DNA of 64,000 nt from Glaciecola sp947496235 (GTDB lineage: Bacteria > Pseudomonadota > Gammaproteobacteria > Enterobacterales > Alteromonadaceae), in assembly GCF_050306235.1 (NCBI RefSeq), contig NZ_JBLWFH010000001.1:372001-436000 (forward strand), written 5' to 3'. Made by a program: the position numbers and the translations under genes. Numbering within the stretch: position 1 is the stretch's first letter; each line of letters starts with the position of its first letter. Positions 1-8,757 of the stretch are shown piece by piece. The notes under the pieces are model-generated. The model searched no databases and was not told the DNA's origin. It was given only the letters and a program-made list of their open reading frames with translations.

Positions 1-116
1 AAGATTTAGAAAAATTAGCCACGACTCAAGAGAATGTGCAGAGTTTTATCGAAGGCAAAGCCTTGAGAAAAGTTATTGTAGTGCCAGGTAAACTGGTTAA
101 CATAGTGGCCAATTAA
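1..116 (+). CDS. leuS: Leucyl-tRNA synthetase, C-terminal end (partial)
   Basis: Only the last 37 codons are inside the window; the reading frame begins at base 3 and ends with TAA directly before the lptE ATG. The tail carries a KALRKVIVVPGKLVNIV segment, which matches the conserved end of the LeuRS C-terminal domain that contacts tRNA-Leu. The enzyme charges tRNA-Leu with leucine in the cytoplasm. The order leuS-lptE-holA is the usual one in gammaproteobacteria and supports the call. The start and catalytic domain lie upstream of the window. Confidence 0.9.
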   Translation, partial: DLEKLATTQENVQSFIEGKALRKVIVVPGKLVNIVAN

Positions 117-650
117 ATGACTAGCTTGAAAGCAATTTTAATAGTCGTCATCTCACTAAGTTTAAGCGCTTGTGGATTCACCTTACGTGGTTCTCAAGCC
201 CTTCCTGAGCAACTGACGACTGTTATAATTAAAAGTCCTTTGCAATATGCACCTATTTCACGCACTTTAAGTGAACGACTACCTGTATATCAGTTAAATG
301 GGTATTCTATGGAACAGGCAATGACAATGTCTTTTGTTCAGGGTAGCCTTGTACAAATCACTTTGCAGCCAGAACAGTTGGAGCGTAGGTTGTTATCTAT
401 GTTCAGCAACGGTCAAGTAGCGGAATATGAGCTTTTATATACCATAGATTATCAAGTGCAGTTCCCTGATAAACAAATTATCAATCACAGCGTTACTGTT
501 GCCCGTGAATATCAAGAAGACCCAAATAGAATTTTGGCTAAGACTCGCGAGCTGGAAGAGGTGATGCAAGAAATGCGCAATGAAACTGCTGATAGGATGA
601 TTCGTTTGCTTTCAAGTCAGTATGCCACCTCTTTACCCGCGGAAGAATAA
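117..650 (+). CDS. lptE: LPS-assembly lipoprotein LptE
   Basis: LptE plugs the LptD barrel in the outer membrane and helps insert lipopolysaccharide into the outer leaflet. The 177-residue product has a short hydrophobic signal peptide ending in a lipobox (LSAC, with the lipidated Cys at residue 19), followed by GFTLRG, which is typical of LptE just after the lipid-anchored Cys. Length is close to the E. coli protein (about 190). The ATG starts immediately after the leuS stop codon, so the two are almost certainly co-transcribed, and holA follows after 6 bases. Confidence 0.93.
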   Translation: MTSLKAILIVVISLSLSACGFTLRGSQALPEQLTTVIIKSPLQYAPISRTLSERLPVYQLNGYSMEQAMTMSFVQGSLVQITLQPEQLERRLLSMFSNGQVAEYELLYTIDYQVQFPDKQIINHSVTVAREYQEDPNRILAKTRELEEVMQEMRNETADRMIRLLSSQYATSLPAEE

Positions 651-656
651 GCACTT

Positions 657-1679
657 ATGCAATTGAATGTGCAATCAAGTCTGCAAAAGATACAGTCTGA
701 AGCTCTTCCTCCGATATTCTTGCTATTTGGTGACGAGCCTCAACAAAAACTTGATGTTATGGATGCCTTACGTAAACAAGCCGTTGAGCAAGGCTATACG
801 GAGCGCCACAAATTTACCGCAGATAGCGATTTTAACTGGCATCAACTTGCCGAAACAGCGCAAACCATGTCTTTGTTCGCTGATCGTCAGTACATTGAAT
901 TGGAATTACCCACAGGCAAACCTGGCACAACTGGATCTAAAGCACTAATAGAATACAGTGAATCTGCATCCGAGGATGTTTTTCTGCTTATACATGGTCC
1001 ACAAATTGGTCAAGATGTTAAGAACAGCAAGTGGTTTAAACAACTGAGTACGCAAAGTTGGTTTTGTCCCTGTTATCAATTAAAAGACAATCAACTTAAT
1101 GCCTGGATCAGGCAGTATGCTCAACAATTATCCTTGCAACTTGGTCCTAACGAGGCCAGCATCATAGCAGAAATGAGTGAAGGCAATCTGTTAGCAACGA
1201 AACAGGAATTAGATAAACTATCTTTAGCCTATGCGAACCAAACCTTGACTGAAAAAATGATTTTGGACGCATTAGTTGAGCAGTCAAAATTTACGGTATT
1301 CCAACTGGTTGATGAAGTTTTGCTAGGGAATATTGATAAAGCTTTAAAAATTCTGCAGCAATTGGAAAGCGAAGGTGTAGAACCTAATGCAATCCTGTGG
1401 AATTTGATTAATGAAAATCAACGCTTACTGGATTGTAAACAACAAGCGGCTACCGGTAAGATACAGTTTGCCAAATTAAAAATTTGGCCTAGCCGTCAAG
1501 GGTTGTATTCAGCGGCATTAAACAGATTAGATGAAAATGCGTTAATGCTAATGCAAAAACACCTGCAACAAGCTGATGTTTTGTTAAAATCTCAAACACC
1601 GCCTAAACCTTTTGTGATTTTGGCACATCTAATGCTTTTATTCCTACCGGTAAACCTGTCATCGCTAGAGTTGTTGTGA
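657..1679 (+). CDS. holA: DNA polymerase III subunit delta
   Basis: Delta is the clamp-loader wrench that opens the beta sliding clamp. The 340-residue product matches the family length. It begins with the usual N-terminal fold segment (PPIFLLFGDEPQQKLD) and contains the region EMSEGNLLATKQELDKLSL that is characteristic of HolA, followed by the C-terminal collar domain. As in other delta subunits there is no functional Walker motif. It follows lptE closely in a conserved leuS-lptE-holA cluster. A short hairpin with a T-run lies after it. Confidence 0.93.
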   Translation: MQLNVQSSLQKIQSEALPPIFLLFGDEPQQKLDVMDALRKQAVEQGYTERHKFTADSDFNWHQLAETAQTMSLFADRQYIELELPTGKPGTTGSKALIEYSESASEDVFLLIHGPQIGQDVKNSKWFKQLSTQSWFCPCYQLKDNQLNAWIRQYAQQLSLQLGPNEASIIAEMSEGNLLATKQELDKLSLAYANQTLTEKMILDALVEQSKFTVFQLVDEVLLGNIDKALKILQQLESEGVEPNAILWNLINENQRLLDCKQQAATGKIQFAKLKIWPSRQGLYSAALNRLDENALMLMQKHLQQADVLLKSQTPPKPFVILAHLMLLFLPVNLSSLELL

Positions 1680-1710
1680 TGATTTTATGAATCGGTTAAT
1701 CTGAATTTAG

Positions 1711-1735
1711 AAAGGGCTTCCCCTTTAATTTTTTA
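1711..1735 (+). terminator. Possible weak intrinsic terminator after holA
   Basis: A 6-bp stem (AAAGGG / CCCTTT, loop CTTC) is followed by AATTTTTT. The stem is short, so termination may be partial and allow read-through into rsfS. This is inferred from sequence only. Confidence 0.4.
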
Positions 1736-1752
1736 CTTATAAAGGATAAATA

Positions 1753-2070
1753 TTGAACCCAAAAGAATTTACCCAATTTGTCGTTGATAAACTGGAAGAC
1801 ATGAAAGCCCGCGACATCATCGTTATTGATGTCAGTGGAAAGTCCAGTGTTACCGATACATTAGTCATATGTTCTGGTAATTCAAAACGCCATGTTTCAT
1901 CAATTGCAGACAACCTTATTGTTGAATGCAAGCACACTGAACACTCTCCCCTGTCAGTTGAAGGCAAAGATACTGGCGAGTGGGTGTTAGTTGACTTAGG
2001 CAATGTGGTTGCGCATATCATGCAAGATGAAACCAGAGACTTTTATCAATTGGAAAAACTTTGGCAATAA
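1753..2070 (+). CDS. rsfS: Ribosome silencing factor RsfS
   Basis: RsfS (formerly YbeB) binds ribosomal protein L14 and blocks joining of the 30S and 50S subunits during nutrient shortage. The product is 105 residues, the same length as in E. coli, and shows conserved segments such as DIIVIDVSGKSSVTDTLVIC and GEWVLVDLGNVVAHIM. The start is a TTG about 8 bases after an AAAGGA Shine-Dalgarno sequence; no in-frame ATG would preserve the conserved N-terminus. It is followed after 28 bases by rlmH, the usual partner. Confidence 0.93.
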   Translation: MNPKEFTQFVVDKLEDMKARDIIVIDVSGKSSVTDTLVICSGNSKRHVSSIADNLIVECKHTEHSPLSVEGKDTGEWVLVDLGNVVAHIMQDETRDFYQLEKLWQ

Positions 2071-2098
2071 CTCCTGTTTAGGGACAATATAATCCATT

Positions 2099-2569
2099 AT
2101 GCAAATTCAAGTAGTCGCTGTAGGGAACAAAATGCCTGATTGGGTCGTCCAAGGCACCAACGAGTATTTAAAACGTTTTCCGAACGACTGTCATATGTAT
2201 TTCACTGAAATCGCTTTAGGCAAAAGAAGTAAAACCGCTAACTTACAAAATCTCATTGATGCTGAGGGCGCTAAATGCTTAGACGCGATCCCCAAAGGAA
2301 ATCGTGTTATTGCCTTAGAAGTTAAAGGCAAACAGTGGGATACGCCGACCCTAGCGAAAAAATTAGATGCGTGGAAAATGGATGGTCGCAATTTGAGTTT
2401 GCTTATTGGTGGGCCAGAAGGTCTCTCCCAGCAATGTAAGGATGCAGCAGAATCATGGTGGTCCTTATCAAACCTAACACTTCCCCATCCTATGGTAAGA
2501 GTAATGGTCACAGAAGCACTTTATCGTGCATGGTCAGTCACTCAAAACCACCCTTACCATAGAGAGTAA
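2099..2569 (+). CDS. rlmH: 23S rRNA pseudouridine(1915) N3-methyltransferase RlmH
   Basis: RlmH is a small SPOUT-family methyltransferase that uses S-adenosylmethionine to methylate pseudouridine 1915 in helix 69 of 23S rRNA on assembled ribosomes. The 156-residue product is full length and contains the SAM-binding knot motif LLIGGPEGLS and the C-terminal segment LTLPHPMVRVMVTEALYRAW seen in the family. It sits between rsfS and mrdA, as in most gammaproteobacteria, with the next start codon one base after its stop. Confidence 0.95.
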   Translation: MQIQVVAVGNKMPDWVVQGTNEYLKRFPNDCHMYFTEIALGKRSKTANLQNLIDAEGAKCLDAIPKGNRVIALEVKGKQWDTPTLAKKLDAWKMDGRNLSLLIGGPEGLSQQCKDAAESWWSLSNLTLPHPMVRVMVTEALYRAWSVTQNHPYHRE

Positions 2570-2570
2570 T

Positions 2571-4478
2571 ATGGCGCCTAAACGACAAACCATAAGAGAC
2601 CATTCTGCAGAAGCAAATTTATTTGCTCGCCGAGCCTTTATTTCAGGTCTATTTGTTGTCTTTTTTATGGGATTGATTTTACTCAATCTCTACAATTTGC
2701 AAATTAATCAGTTTGAAGACTATCAAACACGCTCAAACGGCAATCGAATTAAGCTACTTCCTGTAGCGCCAAACAGAGGGTTAATTTACGATCGAAACGG
2801 CGTTATTTTAGCCGAAAACAGACCGGTATTTAGTTTAGAAGTGATCACTGAACAGGTAGATGATTTAGAAGCTACGATAAATGACTTAGCAAGCCTAATG
2901 AATCTTAGTGAAGAGGAAATACAAGAATTTCATTCCGAACGCAAAAAACTGCGCCGGTTCAAACCTGTTGCATTAAGAAAACACTTAAGCCATCAAGATG
3001 TGGCTCTTTTTTCAGCTAATCAGCATAAATTCCCCGGTGTAAGCATTGAAGCAAGGCTTTCTAGACATTACCCCTTTGAAGATTCTCTTACCCATTTATT
3101 AGGTTATGTTTCTCGCATCAACAAACGAGATCTAGAGCATTTAGAAGCCACGGATCAAGCAGCCAATTACGCAGATACACACGACATCGGTAAACAAGGC
3201 ATTGAAAAATATTACGAAACAATGCTGCATGGACAAGTGGGATATCAACAAGTTGAAGTGAATAATCAAGGTCGAATTATTCGTGTTTTAGATTTTCAAC
3301 CGCCAATTCCCGGACAAGATCTTGTCTTAAACGTAGATATTAAACTACAACAAAAAGTACAAGAACAACTTGAAGGGAAACGTGGCGCTATCGTCATTTC
3401 AGATCCTAGGACAGGCAGTATCTTGGCCTTGTACAGCAATCCAAGTTACGATCCAAACTTGTTCGTCGATGGCATCAGCCAAAAAGAATATTCAAAGTTG
3501 ATAAACTCGCGGGCAAGTCCTTTATTAAATAGAGCGACTCAAGGCAGATATCCGCCTGCTTCGACAATAAAACCTCATTTAGCCTTACTCGGCTTGGAAA
3601 AAGGCATCATTGATAAAGATTCAACCATTCGAGATTACGGCACTTACCGTTTGCGTAATGTTGACCATGTCTGGCGAGATTGGAAAAAAGGTGGTCATGG
3701 AGTAGTTGACGTCACCAAGTCGGTTGAGGTTAGTTGTGATGTGTTTTTCTACGACCTCGCCTATAAATTGGGCATAGATAATATTCACGAAGGTATGACT
3801 AAATTCGGTTTTGGTCAATTTTCTGGCATCGATTTGAATGAAGAATCAGCAGCGCTGATGCCCTCTAGAGGATGGAAGCGCGCCCGTCATAACGAACCTT
3901 GGTATATTGGTGATACCATCCCTGTTGGCATAGGACAAAGCTTCTGGAATGTGACGCCTCTTCAACTCGTGCAGTCGCTTAACATTTTAATTAACCGAGG
4001 CATGCGTCATAACCCCCAACTGTTACGCGGGGTGCTACAAGAAAATCAACTAGTTGAGCAACCCATAAAGTCAACCCGCGCTGTTGAAGTACATAAACCT
4101 GAGAATTGGGACATAGTATTAGACTCACTCTATGGCACTGTTAATCGCAAACATGGAACAGCAAGAAACGCATTTAGAAATACAGACTACATTTCTGCGG
4201 GTAAAACGGGTACAGCTCAATTATTCTCTGTTGGCCAAGATGAAGAGTACGAAGAAGAAAATGTCTCTTTGTATCTAAGAGATAACGCCATGTATATTGG
4301 ATATGCACCCTATGACAAACCTGAATTTAGCATCGCTATTGCCATCGAGAATGCAGGCGGCGGAAGTTCAAATGCAGCGCCAGTCGCTAGAAGCTTGATG
4401 GATTTTTACTTTGAGCAACAACAAGGGGTTATTGCTCAGTCGGCCAATTCACCCAATACTGCTGTAAATAGCCAATAG
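2571..4478 (+). CDS. mrdA: Peptidoglycan D,D-transpeptidase PBP2
   Basis: PBP2 cross-links peptidoglycan during cell elongation, working with the glycosyltransferase RodA in the elongasome. The 635-residue product has one N-terminal membrane anchor (about residues 22-42), a dimerisation domain, and a transpeptidase domain with the active-site STIK motif (after PPA), an SCD motif standing for SxN, and KTGT. I chose the ATG one base after the rlmH stop; an upstream in-frame codon inside rlmH would add 15 residues with no homologous counterpart. rodA starts 2 bases after its stop. Confidence 0.94.
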   Translation: MAPKRQTIRDHSAEANLFARRAFISGLFVVFFMGLILLNLYNLQINQFEDYQTRSNGNRIKLLPVAPNRGLIYDRNGVILAENRPVFSLEVITEQVDDLEATINDLASLMNLSEEEIQEFHSERKKLRRFKPVALRKHLSHQDVALFSANQHKFPGVSIEARLSRHYPFEDSLTHLLGYVSRINKRDLEHLEATDQAANYADTHDIGKQGIEKYYETMLHGQVGYQQVEVNNQGRIIRVLDFQPPIPGQDLVLNVDIKLQQKVQEQLEGKRGAIVISDPRTGSILALYSNPSYDPNLFVDGISQKEYSKLINSRASPLLNRATQGRYPPASTIKPHLALLGLEKGIIDKDSTIRDYGTYRLRNVDHVWRDWKKGGHGVVDVTKSVEVSCDVFFYDLAYKLGIDNIHEGMTKFGFGQFSGIDLNEESAALMPSRGWKRARHNEPWYIGDTIPVGIGQSFWNVTPLQLVQSLNILINRGMRHNPQLLRGVLQENQLVEQPIKSTRAVEVHKPENWDIVLDSLYGTVNRKHGTARNAFRNTDYISAGKTGTAQLFSVGQDEEYEEENVSLYLRDNAMYIGYAPYDKPEFSIAIAIENAGGGSSNAAPVARSLMDFYFEQQQGVIAQSANSPNTAVNSQ

Positions 4479-4480
4479 TC

Positions 4481-5590
4481 ATGACTGAATTAAAAACCAA
4501 CAAAGCAACTTATCTTGAACGGCTACACATAGATGCGTTTTTGCTTTTCTGCTTATTAAGTTTGATGTTTGTGGGTCTATTGACCATATATTCATCAGGT
4601 GGGCAAGAAATGGACTTGGTCTACAGACAGCTTATACGACTTGGCTTGGCACTCACTGTTATGTTTGCGTTAGCTCAAGTACCTACCTTATTTTTACGCC
4701 GTATTTCAGTATATGCATATGGCATAGGTGTCTTCATGTTAGTAGGCGTGCTTTTATTTGGTGATATGGGTAAAGGAGCGCAAAGATGGCTTGATTTAGG
4801 GTTTGTTCGCTTTCAGCCGTCGGAAATTATGAAACTAGCTGTACCTTTGATGTTGGCTGCGTATGTTAGTCGTAGAAGCCTGCCCCCGAAATTCAGTACA
4901 ATTTTAATTGGTTTTGGTTTGGTGTTTATTCCAACCATATTAATTGCAAAACAACCAGACTTAGGTACCTCATTATTGATCGCTAGTTCTGGAATATTTG
5001 TTTTATTCCTCGCCGGATTATCATGGAAGCTAATCACAGTAATCGCCGGTTTAGGTGGCGCCTTCACCCCTATCATGTGGTTCTTCTTAATGAAAGATTA
5101 CCAAAAACAAAGGGTGACCACATTTTTAGATCCTGAAAGTGATCCCTTAGGTTCCGGATACCACATCATTCAATCTAAAATTGCGATTGGTAGCGGTGGA
5201 TTAGACGGCAAGGGTTGGTTACAGGGAACACAATCTCAATTAGAATTTTTACCTGAACGCCACACGGATTTTATTTTCGCAGTATTTAGCGAAGAATTTG
5301 GACTAATCGGTGTGATTGGGCTACTAATAATGTACTTATTTATTATTTTTAGAGGCTTGTACATTGCCAGTCGAGCTCAAGATCCCTTTAGTAAATTATT
5401 GGCCGGCAGTATCACTCTAACGTTTTTTGTGTATGTTTTTGTGAATATGGGAATGGTATCTGGACTACTACCTGTTGTAGGAGTTCCCCTACCTCTGATA
5501 AGCTATGGAGGAACGTCAATGGTGACACTCCTTGCGGGATTTGGCATATTAATGTCTATCAGTACCCAACAACGATTGTTATCGAGGTAA
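4481..5590 (+). CDS. rodA: Rod-shape SEDS glycosyltransferase RodA
   Basis: RodA is a polytopic inner-membrane SEDS protein that polymerises lipid II into glycan strands during elongation, in complex with PBP2. The 369 residues match the E. coli length (370) and hold about ten hydrophobic segments. Conserved SEDS motifs are visible: GAQRWLDLGFVRFQPSE, KQPDLGTSLL, PERHTDFIF and the C-terminal PLPLISYGGTSM. It is coupled to mrdA by a 2-base gap. In many relatives mltB lies next; here rlpA follows directly. Confidence 0.95.
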   Translation: MTELKTNKATYLERLHIDAFLLFCLLSLMFVGLLTIYSSGGQEMDLVYRQLIRLGLALTVMFALAQVPTLFLRRISVYAYGIGVFMLVGVLLFGDMGKGAQRWLDLGFVRFQPSEIMKLAVPLMLAAYVSRRSLPPKFSTILIGFGLVFIPTILIAKQPDLGTSLLIASSGIFVLFLAGLSWKLITVIAGLGGAFTPIMWFFLMKDYQKQRVTTFLDPESDPLGSGYHIIQSKIAIGSGGLDGKGWLQGTQSQLEFLPERHTDFIFAVFSEEFGLIGVIGLLIMYLFIIFRGLYIASRAQDPFSKLLAGSITLTFFVYVFVNMGMVSGLLPVVGVPLPLISYGGTSMVTLLAGFGILMSISTQQRLLSR

Positions 5591-5627
5591 ATACCTTAAT
5601 CGTTTAAAAATAAAAATCAGGATACAC

Positions 5628-6539
5628 ATGATGAAAAACAATAAAAATGTATACCTGTCTCTTGCGCTAATAGTTTTTCTAACACAAGGCATTGTGGCTT
5701 GTTCTTCGACGTCCAATACAAGTCGCTATAGTCAAAAACAAGATTCAGCTCCTACTTTTGAATATGGAGATCTGGACTATGTGGAACCTAATCCTGTGTT
5801 TGAACCTTATAACGTATGGACAAGTCGACCTTATAAAGTTAACAACAGATACTATACGCCCCTCATGACTGGAAAAGGTTTTGAACAAGAAGGGTACGCG
5901 TCATGGTATGGACAAAAGTTTCACGGTCACAAAACTGCCAATGGTGAAACCTTTGACATGTTTCAGTTGACTGCAGCTCATACGACACTGCCATTACCTT
6001 CCTATGTAAGGGTCACTAACACTGAAAATAACAATACTGTAATTGTGAGAGTCAATGACCGTGGACCTTTTCATGATCAAAGAATTATTGATTTGTCTTA
6101 CGCGGCGGCTAAAAAGTTAGGCTTTCGTAATAAAGGGGTTGCTAAGGTTAAAATTGAAGTCATTCATGTAGATGAAAGCGGTTTAGTGACTATTGGTAAG
6201 CAACCTCAAGATACACTTGTCGCGAAAAACCAAGCGCCAACCTTAAGCCCAGCAGACGTTAACGTCGAAGAGACGATTACTGAGTCAGTTACAGACGATA
6301 TCAAGTTACCTCAACTATTTGTGCAGGTCCTAGCGCTAACAGATGCAAATAAAGCACAGGATTTAGCGCGTGGTTTAGCTAACTTATTACAGTTACCTAC
6401 CCACATCCCTAAACTTGAAAATATCTATAAATTACAAGTAGGCCCTCTTGAAAATGAACAAAGTGCCAAAAAAGTAATCCAACATTTGAGTAATATTGGG
6501 TTTGAAAATGCCTTCACAGTGGAATTAACGCCCCAATAG
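5628..6539 (+). CDS. rlpA: Septal ring lytic transglycosylase RlpA family lipoprotein
   Basis: RlpA is an outer-membrane lipoprotein; homologues cleave glycan strands lacking stem peptides at the division site. The 303-residue product has a lipoprotein signal (IVAC lipobox near residue 25), a double-psi beta-barrel domain (about residues 85-175) with GYASWYGQKFHG, TANGE and VRVNDRGPF, and a C-terminal SPOR domain (about residues 227-300) that binds denuded peptidoglycan. A linker separates the two domains. The start is the first of two adjacent ATG codons, 7 bases after AGGA. Whether this copy is an active transglycosylase cannot be told from sequence. Confidence 0.92.
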   Translation: MMKNNKNVYLSLALIVFLTQGIVACSSTSNTSRYSQKQDSAPTFEYGDLDYVEPNPVFEPYNVWTSRPYKVNNRYYTPLMTGKGFEQEGYASWYGQKFHGHKTANGETFDMFQLTAAHTTLPLPSYVRVTNTENNNTVIVRVNDRGPFHDQRIIDLSYAAAKKLGFRNKGVAKVKIEVIHVDESGLVTIGKQPQDTLVAKNQAPTLSPADVNVEETITESVTDDIKLPQLFVQVLALTDANKAQDLARGLANLLQLPTHIPKLENIYKLQVGPLENEQSAKKVIQHLSNIGFENAFTVELTPQ

Positions 6540-6672
6540 TACTTATCAGCAATCTTGGCTCCAAAATGAATATAGAATGCCATATTCAAGGGTGAGATAT
6601 GCCTCACAATCATGTAGAATACGCCGCATTATGCGAAATTAAAAAATAATACAAAAAGGTTAATGATAAAAA

Positions 6673-7830
6673 ATGCGCTACGTTAAATACCTTACGCTTG
6701 TGACCGCTATGGTCGTTAGTATGCTTGCACAAGCATCCATTGTTATCCCCCCTGCTCCCGCAGTAGATGCTAGTGGTTTCTTGCTCATTGACCACAGCAA
6801 TGGTCACATCATCGCATCTAAGAATGCCGAACAACAATTGCATCCTGCAAGTTTGACCAAAATTATGACTGTGTATGTGGTTGGTAAAGAGATACAAGCT
6901 GGCAATATCAGTCTTACTGATAAAGTTACAATCTCGGAAAATGCATGGGCAAAGAACTTTCCAGACTCATCTAAAATGTTTATTGAAGTGGGCACTCAAG
7001 TAACCGTAAATGAGTTATTGCAAGGTATCATAGTGCAATCTGGTAACGATGCTTGTGTGGCAATAGCTGAACATGTTGCAGGTTCAGAGTCTGCATTTGC
7101 TAGCATGATGAATGCCCATGCGGCCAATCTAGGCATGACACAAAGTCATTTCGTCAACTCTCATGGTTTACATGATCCTGACCACTACACCTCACCTCGC
7201 GACATGGGAATTTTATCTCGCGCGTTAATTGCTGAGTTACCTGACATGTATACCTATTACAGCCAAAAAGAATTCAGCTATAACGGTATTAAGCAGTTTA
7301 ACCGTAATAGTCTATTATGGGACAAGAGCCTAAATGTTGACGGTATTAAAACTGGACACACATCAGATGCTGGTTATTCCTTAATAACGTCCGCGACTCA
7401 AGGCGACATGCGTTTAATTTCTGTTGTCATGGGCACTGATAGTGAGCAATCAAGAAAAACAGAGAATAAAAAGCTGTTACGTTATGGTTTTAGATTTTTT
7501 GAATCGGCCTCTCCATATAAGGCCGGTGATAGTTTCGTCGCTCACCGAATTTATATGGGTGATAAAGAAACCGTAGAGTTAGGTATTAATCAAAATGTTA
7601 ATATTACTATTCCACGGGGACAGTCAAATAGCTTGAAAGCGCATTTTGAGATTAATGAACAATTAACGGCACCTTTATCCAAGGGGCAAGAAGTGGGTAC
7701 GCTGGTACTTAAGTTAGACGGCGATCAAATAGCTGAATATCCACTTGTTACCCTAGAAGAAGTGCAAGAAGGTGGTCTGTGGTCTAAAGCTATGGACTAT
7801 ATGGTGTTGAAACTTGGTTTGGAGGATTAA
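6673..7830 (+). CDS. dacA: D-alanyl-D-alanine carboxypeptidase (PBP5/6 type)
   Basis: This periplasmic low-molecular-weight PBP trims the terminal D-Ala from pentapeptide stems. The 385 residues include a signal peptide cleaved after about residue 21 (AQA), the SxxK motif SLTKIM, the SxN motif in QSGNDAC, and the KTG motif in GIKTGHTSDAGY, followed by the all-beta C-terminal domain and an amphipathic membrane-binding tail (WSKAMDYMVLKLG). The stop codon overlaps the ybeD start by one base, as in the conserved dacA-ybeD-lipB-lipA block. Confidence 0.95.
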   Translation: MRYVKYLTLVTAMVVSMLAQASIVIPPAPAVDASGFLLIDHSNGHIIASKNAEQQLHPASLTKIMTVYVVGKEIQAGNISLTDKVTISENAWAKNFPDSSKMFIEVGTQVTVNELLQGIIVQSGNDACVAIAEHVAGSESAFASMMNAHAANLGMTQSHFVNSHGLHDPDHYTSPRDMGILSRALIAELPDMYTYYSQKEFSYNGIKQFNRNSLLWDKSLNVDGIKTGHTSDAGYSLITSATQGDMRLISVVMGTDSEQSRKTENKKLLRYGFRFFESASPYKAGDSFVAHRIYMGDKETVELGINQNVNITIPRGQSNSLKAHFEINEQLTAPLSKGQEVGTLVLKLDGDQIAEYPLVTLEEVQEGGLWSKAMDYMVLKLGLED

Positions 7831-8093
7831 TGGATACGCGATTTGATGAATTGCTCGATTTTCCTTGTATGCAAACGTTCAAGGTCATGGGACTAGCGCA
7901 ACCTGAATTACCTTCGCTTGTTGTTGAATGCTTACAACAACACGCGCCAGGTGATTATTCGCCTAGCATAAAACCTAGTAGTAGAGGTAACTATCATGCT
8001 GTTAGTGTTGGTGTACGAGTGACCAGCAAAGAACATATGGAAACCATTTACACAGAATTGGCCAAAATTGAAATTGTGCGAGTAGTACTTTAA
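7830..8093 (+). CDS. ybeD: YbeD family protein (DUF493)
   Basis: This small 87-residue cytoplasmic protein has an ACT-like alpha/beta fold in solved family members, and its function is not established. Conserved features are FPCMQTFKVMG near the start and the C-terminal half with VRVTSKEHMETIYTEL. Length is identical to E. coli YbeD. It shares one base with the dacA stop codon and lies directly before lipB, the constant neighbour across gammaproteobacteria. Confidence 0.93.
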   Translation: MDTRFDELLDFPCMQTFKVMGLAQPELPSLVVECLQQHAPGDYSPSIKPSSRGNYHAVSVGVRVTSKEHMETIYTELAKIEIVRVVL

Positions 8094-8109
8094 TTGAGCG
8101 TTGTCTGAG

Positions 8110-8757
8110 ATGTCTTTACCCACTTATGTTCGGCAATTGGGACTAACTGAGTATCTGCCTATTTGGCATAAGATGCAGACTTTCACAGACGTAAGAGACC
8201 AAACTACGCCTGATGAAATCTGGTTATGTGAACATAAACCCGTTTTTACCCAAGGCCAAGCAGGTAAAGATGAGCACCTGTTAGCGCCTGGTGATATTCC
8301 CGTAGTGCCAGTTGACCGAGGTGGTCAAGTGACCTATCACGGTCCTGGACAACTCATGATGTACATATTACTTAACGTAAAACGGCGTAAACTGGGTGTT
8401 CGTGAGTTAGTAACTGCAATGGAAAATTGTATAGTGAACACGCTAGCAGAATTTGGTACTCAGGCTAATGCTAAACCAGACGCACCTGGTGTTTATGTTG
8501 ATAATAAAAAAATTTGTTCATTAGGGTTAAGAATTCGTAAAGGTGCTTCTTTTCATGGATTGGCATTTAATGTTGATATGGATCTTTCGCCTTTTCAACG
8601 AATAAATCCATGTGGATATGCCGGTATGCAAATGATAGATTGTAACTATGTGCCGGGACCAAAAAACACCGATCAAGCTGGCGAATCTGTAGTTAAACAT
8701 TTTTGTCAGATTCTTGGTATTAATAACTTAGTATTCAAAGAAGGTTTTGATGAGTAA
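8110..8757 (+). CDS. lipB: Octanoyl-[ACP]:protein N-octanoyltransferase LipB
   Basis: LipB moves the octanoyl group from acyl carrier protein to the lipoyl-domain lysine of pyruvate and 2-oxoglutarate dehydrogenases, the first step of lipoate synthesis. The 215-residue product contains RGGQVTYHGPGQLM, the KICSLGLRIRKG segment with the catalytic Lys, and the active-site Cys in NPCGY. I place the start at the ATG three codons after an upstream in-frame TTG; either is possible because neither has a strong Shine-Dalgarno sequence. The end overlaps lipA by 8 bases. Confidence 0.94.
   Translation: MSLPTYVRQLGLTEYLPIWHKMQTFTDVRDQTTPDEIWLCEHKPVFTQGQAGKDEHLLAPGDIPVVPVDRGGQVTYHGPGQLMMYILLNVKRRKLGVRELVTAMENCIVNTLAEFGTQANAKPDAPGVYVDNKKICSLGLRIRKGASFHGLAFNVDMDLSPFQRINPCGYAGMQMIDCNYVPGPKNTDQAGESVVKHFCQILGINNLVFKEGFDE

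Noticed and set aside
2526..2570. Upstream start of mrdA inside rlmH
   Set aside because: It would add 15 residues with no counterpart in PBP2; the ATG one base after the rlmH stop fits the family N-terminus.
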